Part shown: in pieces, positions 61,653-64,000 of the stretch
Position numbering within the stretch: the stretch's first letter is position 1
Layout of the letters: each line of letters starts with the position of its first letter
Source: Fallopia convolvulus
Lineage: Eukaryota; Streptophyta; Magnoliopsida; Caryophyllales; Polygonaceae
Reading direction: 5' to 3'
Assembly (NCBI GenBank): GCA_964016875.1
Contig: OZ024720.1
Coordinates: 70,895,520 to 70,959,519, forward strand
Length of the DNA: 64,000 nucleotides
Translations under genes and position numbers: made by a program
The notes under the pieces: generated by a model
What the model was told of the DNA's origin: nothing
Seen by the model: the letters and a program-made list of their open reading frames with translations, nothing else
The model's database searches: none

Positions 61653-62691
61653 GGTTTAGATCGAATTCTGGTCCGACAAATTTGGATTGTCATGTCATTA
61701 AAATTTACAAGTCAACCAGGTTGGATCACCTCGGCTTTGGTGCAAATTGACCTGACTAATCAAGAGCTTCAAATGTTAACACTTTTATGATTTAAATGAT
61801 TTCTATGATTAAATTCATGAAATATTTCAAAGTTATATTAAATAATATTGTAAATAATAAATATTCATTAATGATAACAATTGGGCCGAGCCAGCTAGCC
61901 TTGGGTAACTATTGGGCCAATCTCTATTGGGCTCAGACTCGCGCCAAGGCTCTCGGGCCGGGTATAACCGGGCTTGCATAAAACATGCTTCGGGCCTACA
62001 ATCATGCCCTTTCCCCACCAAATTCAGATGAACTCATGAGCTAAATTCTACTGAAATAAAGATTTTACACATCTATAAACTGTAATTCTAAACTCAATTC
62101 AGGAATGCCTTTGCCATGTTTCCATTTTTATCCCAAAACCAAGCAGAACAGCAAAATTTATGCAGTAAAAACCAGCTCAAATGATCAAATCAATTAGAAA
62201 TTTACATATTCTGAGGCCACCTCTATTTTTTTTGTTTGCATCTATCTTCATTGTCCCAATGAATCTGATACCCAGATTAACCTTGTTTTCTTGTCTCCTC
62301 TATAATTTGCCTTGTGGGTTCCAATTGCCAGCTCCTTTGTCCTTGCAAGGGAAATTAATGGCCAGTTGAAAGCCATCCATTTCTTTTCTTTTTAACCCAC
62401 AAGTACACATCTAAAATGTTCTTCAATTAGAAAGTAATCATCTTTTATAACAAGCTTTCCAAATCAAGGTGTGGCATTATTTCACACTACAGAACTAATT
62501 TTATTTACAAAAATCTCACATTGTGGATCATCACTCATTTGGGACCAAAAGCTAGCCACAGTTTGATACAAAAAACGCGATAAAAAGGCGCTAACTTGAG
62601 CAATTTCAGTGGAAAAGAAACATACTTTAGACAGCTAGAATTGCAATAAAGTTACAAACATACCGAATTTCATGAAATTTGCAGAGAAGAG

Positions 62692-64000
62692 CTAGTTTTC
62701 TTCAGATGCTTGCTTTCTCCATGGAAGCCTAGGGATTTGATTAGTGGGGCCGCTGTCGTACCCGCTACTGTCCCCTGATTCAGCCACCCGTTTCTCCATT
62801 GCTATCAGCCTCTCTTTTGTGCTTCCATGGTGAGCGGCTCGACGATCCTGAACCAAATTGGGAAGAAGAGAAAGGGAGAAATTGTTAATTGAATGTGAAG
62901 GAATGTTTCTTATGAAGCCTATTAAGATAGGATTAGAGGCATTTTAAGTGCTTGTTGAGTGCTGGGAAGATTATCCATAAGTTTGACACATGTAACAAGA
63001 AGAAATGCAAGGGGAATCAAAATTAAGCCAATCAAGAAAATCCAGCTATACACTATATTGACTAAATTGTCTATAATATAAGATGATTGTGGAAAATAGC
63101 CTGAAATTTCAAATGTATGGCAATTAGCCCCAATTACGGGGTAGTTTGCAATCACTAGCTTAAGCATTGTTAAATACGCGATTTTTTTTTAAGTTATGGT
63201 CACGTAACATTGTCATTTATGGCTAGTGATGGCAAAACATCCCAAGGTTGGGGCTTTTCCACAACTATTCCAAAGATTGGGTCATTTTCAGCAATTTTCC
63301 CAAATAAACAATCCTAAACTTGTAACCAAAGTGTGTTACACCAGCAATCAGTTGAAGGGTAATGATTTCTTTTTCATGCTTAACATAAAAGGTAGTGGAG
63401 GAATATAGAAAAGCCTTGATTTCAATCTGATAAGCTAAGAACCACAAACTTACATCTCTGAAAGGGAACTCCTCAGCTTCAAGCATATGTACAACATGCC
63501 CCATTTTAGGCCGCTTTTGAGCATTCGGATCCACACAACGCAATGCCACCAATAGTACACGTTTCAATGCCCTTGAAGAAGGCTTCTCTTGTAACTTCGG
63601 ATCCAAAACACCCTCAGCGTTTCTGCTGGAAACCATCATTTTGAGCCAATCAACAAGGTTCACCTGATCAAACATACAATATGAGGATCAAATTTGAGTG
63701 GAGTCCTAAATTGATATTGAAAATGGCTAGTAAATGCAAACCTCGCCTGGAGGACGGCTATAATCAACTGGGTTCCTCCCCGAAATGATCTCCATTAACA
63801 GAATCCCGAAGCTGTACACATCACTTCTCTCATTCAGCATACCAGTACTAGCATACTCCGGAGCCACATACCTAAGAAGTAACATTGCAAGAAATGTATT
63901 ATAAAACTATGAATTCCGGAAAACTAAATGCATATATATATATAAGGATTTCTTGCTCACCCAAATGTTCCCATGACACGAGTTGTTACATAATTTCTCT
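62692..64000 (-). CDS. Receptor-like serine/threonine kinase, C-terminal part
   Basis: The 3' end of a kinase gene that continues beyond the window. Four exons seen: 63961-64000 (partial), 63742-63871, 63454-63663 and 62692-62847, with matching phases. The translation gives the activation loop end and P+1 loop (YVTTRVMGTFGYVAPEYAS), kinase subdomain IX (SDVYSFGILLMEIISGRNPVDYSRPPGE), VNLVDWLKMMVSSRNAEGVLDPKL, subdomain XI (ALRCVDPNAQKRPKMGHVVHMLEAEEFPFRD) and a tail DRRAAHHGSTKERL..GYDSGPTNQIPRLPWRK. This pattern matches the transmembrane kinases of the At1g01540, At2g42960 and At3g59110 group, whose extracellular part is short. The catalytic loop and ATP site are outside the window, so activity cannot be judged. 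The stop at 62692 is intact. Confidence 0.92.

Larger units (their letters stand above)
57172..62691. other. Spacer between subtilase and receptor kinase genes
   Basis: About 5.5 kb without a gene-like frame. It holds tRNA-derived SINE material, a 45-bp exact tandem duplication, LTR-like pieces, a third AGGCG element and a 36-bp tandem duplication, all listed separately. A further tRNA-like box B (GGTTTCGAGTTCAAGTC on the minus strand) occurs near 60910-60935. Confidence 0.55.

Overview
This window is plant nuclear DNA, most likely from a eudicot. The basis is the multi-exon genes with GT-AG introns and plant-only families (AREB/ABF bZIP, remorin, class B heat-shock factor, plant subtilase, LEA/NHL-like membrane protein, receptor-like kinase). 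The AT-rich spacers are crowded with plant-type transposons (CACTA, hAT, PIF/Harbinger and Stowaway MITEs, tRNA-derived SINEs, decayed LINE and LTR elements). I do not name a species; repeat ends with GTT/CAA-type tails hint at an asterid but do not prove it.

Layout. 1-2840: repeat-rich spacer with a hairpin and a decayed LINE-like piece. 2849-5262 (+): an AREB/ABF-type bZIP gene with a duplicated 5' leader. 5520-6040: a GATATC-rich MITE. 6690-10297 (-): a seven-exon group 5/6-type remorin with a MITE and a SINE-like repeat in its last intron. 10770-11395: MITEs stacked end to end. 14008-20330: a complete-ended CACTA (En/Spm) element with a 3-bp target duplication, a spliceable TNPA-like gene, a TNPD-like gene that has lost its DDE core, and dense arrays of a 16-bp palindrome. 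20334-29430: spacer with Harbinger MITEs, a 1.77-kb hAT-type element with a perfect 8-bp target duplication, a CGGGT-rich element between direct repeats, and a poly(A)-ended fragment. 29850-31310: a threefold repeat downstream of HSFB4 in which two copies carry different MITE insertions. 31315-33279 (-): HSFB4. 33280-50733: about 17 kb of spacer with LTR/PBS fragments, MITEs, SINE-like pieces and one possible orphan exon. 50734-51892 (-): LEA/NHL-like single-pass membrane protein. 54680-57100 (-): subtilisin-like protease. 57525-62691: spacer with a SINE that has a near-perfect target duplication. 62692-64000 (-): 3' end of a receptor-like kinase that runs off the window.

The host genes do not form a pathway; they are independently transcribed single genes. 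Several act in stress or signalling (ABA-type bZIP, heat-shock factor, remorin, kinase), but that is family knowledge, not evidence of co-regulation. The most informative part is the transposon biology: a CACTA derivative that keeps its DNA-binding protein gene while its catalytic gene is broken, and a tandem repeat whose clean copies serve as empty sites for insertions in sister copies. I saw no rRNA, functional tRNA or CRISPR array.
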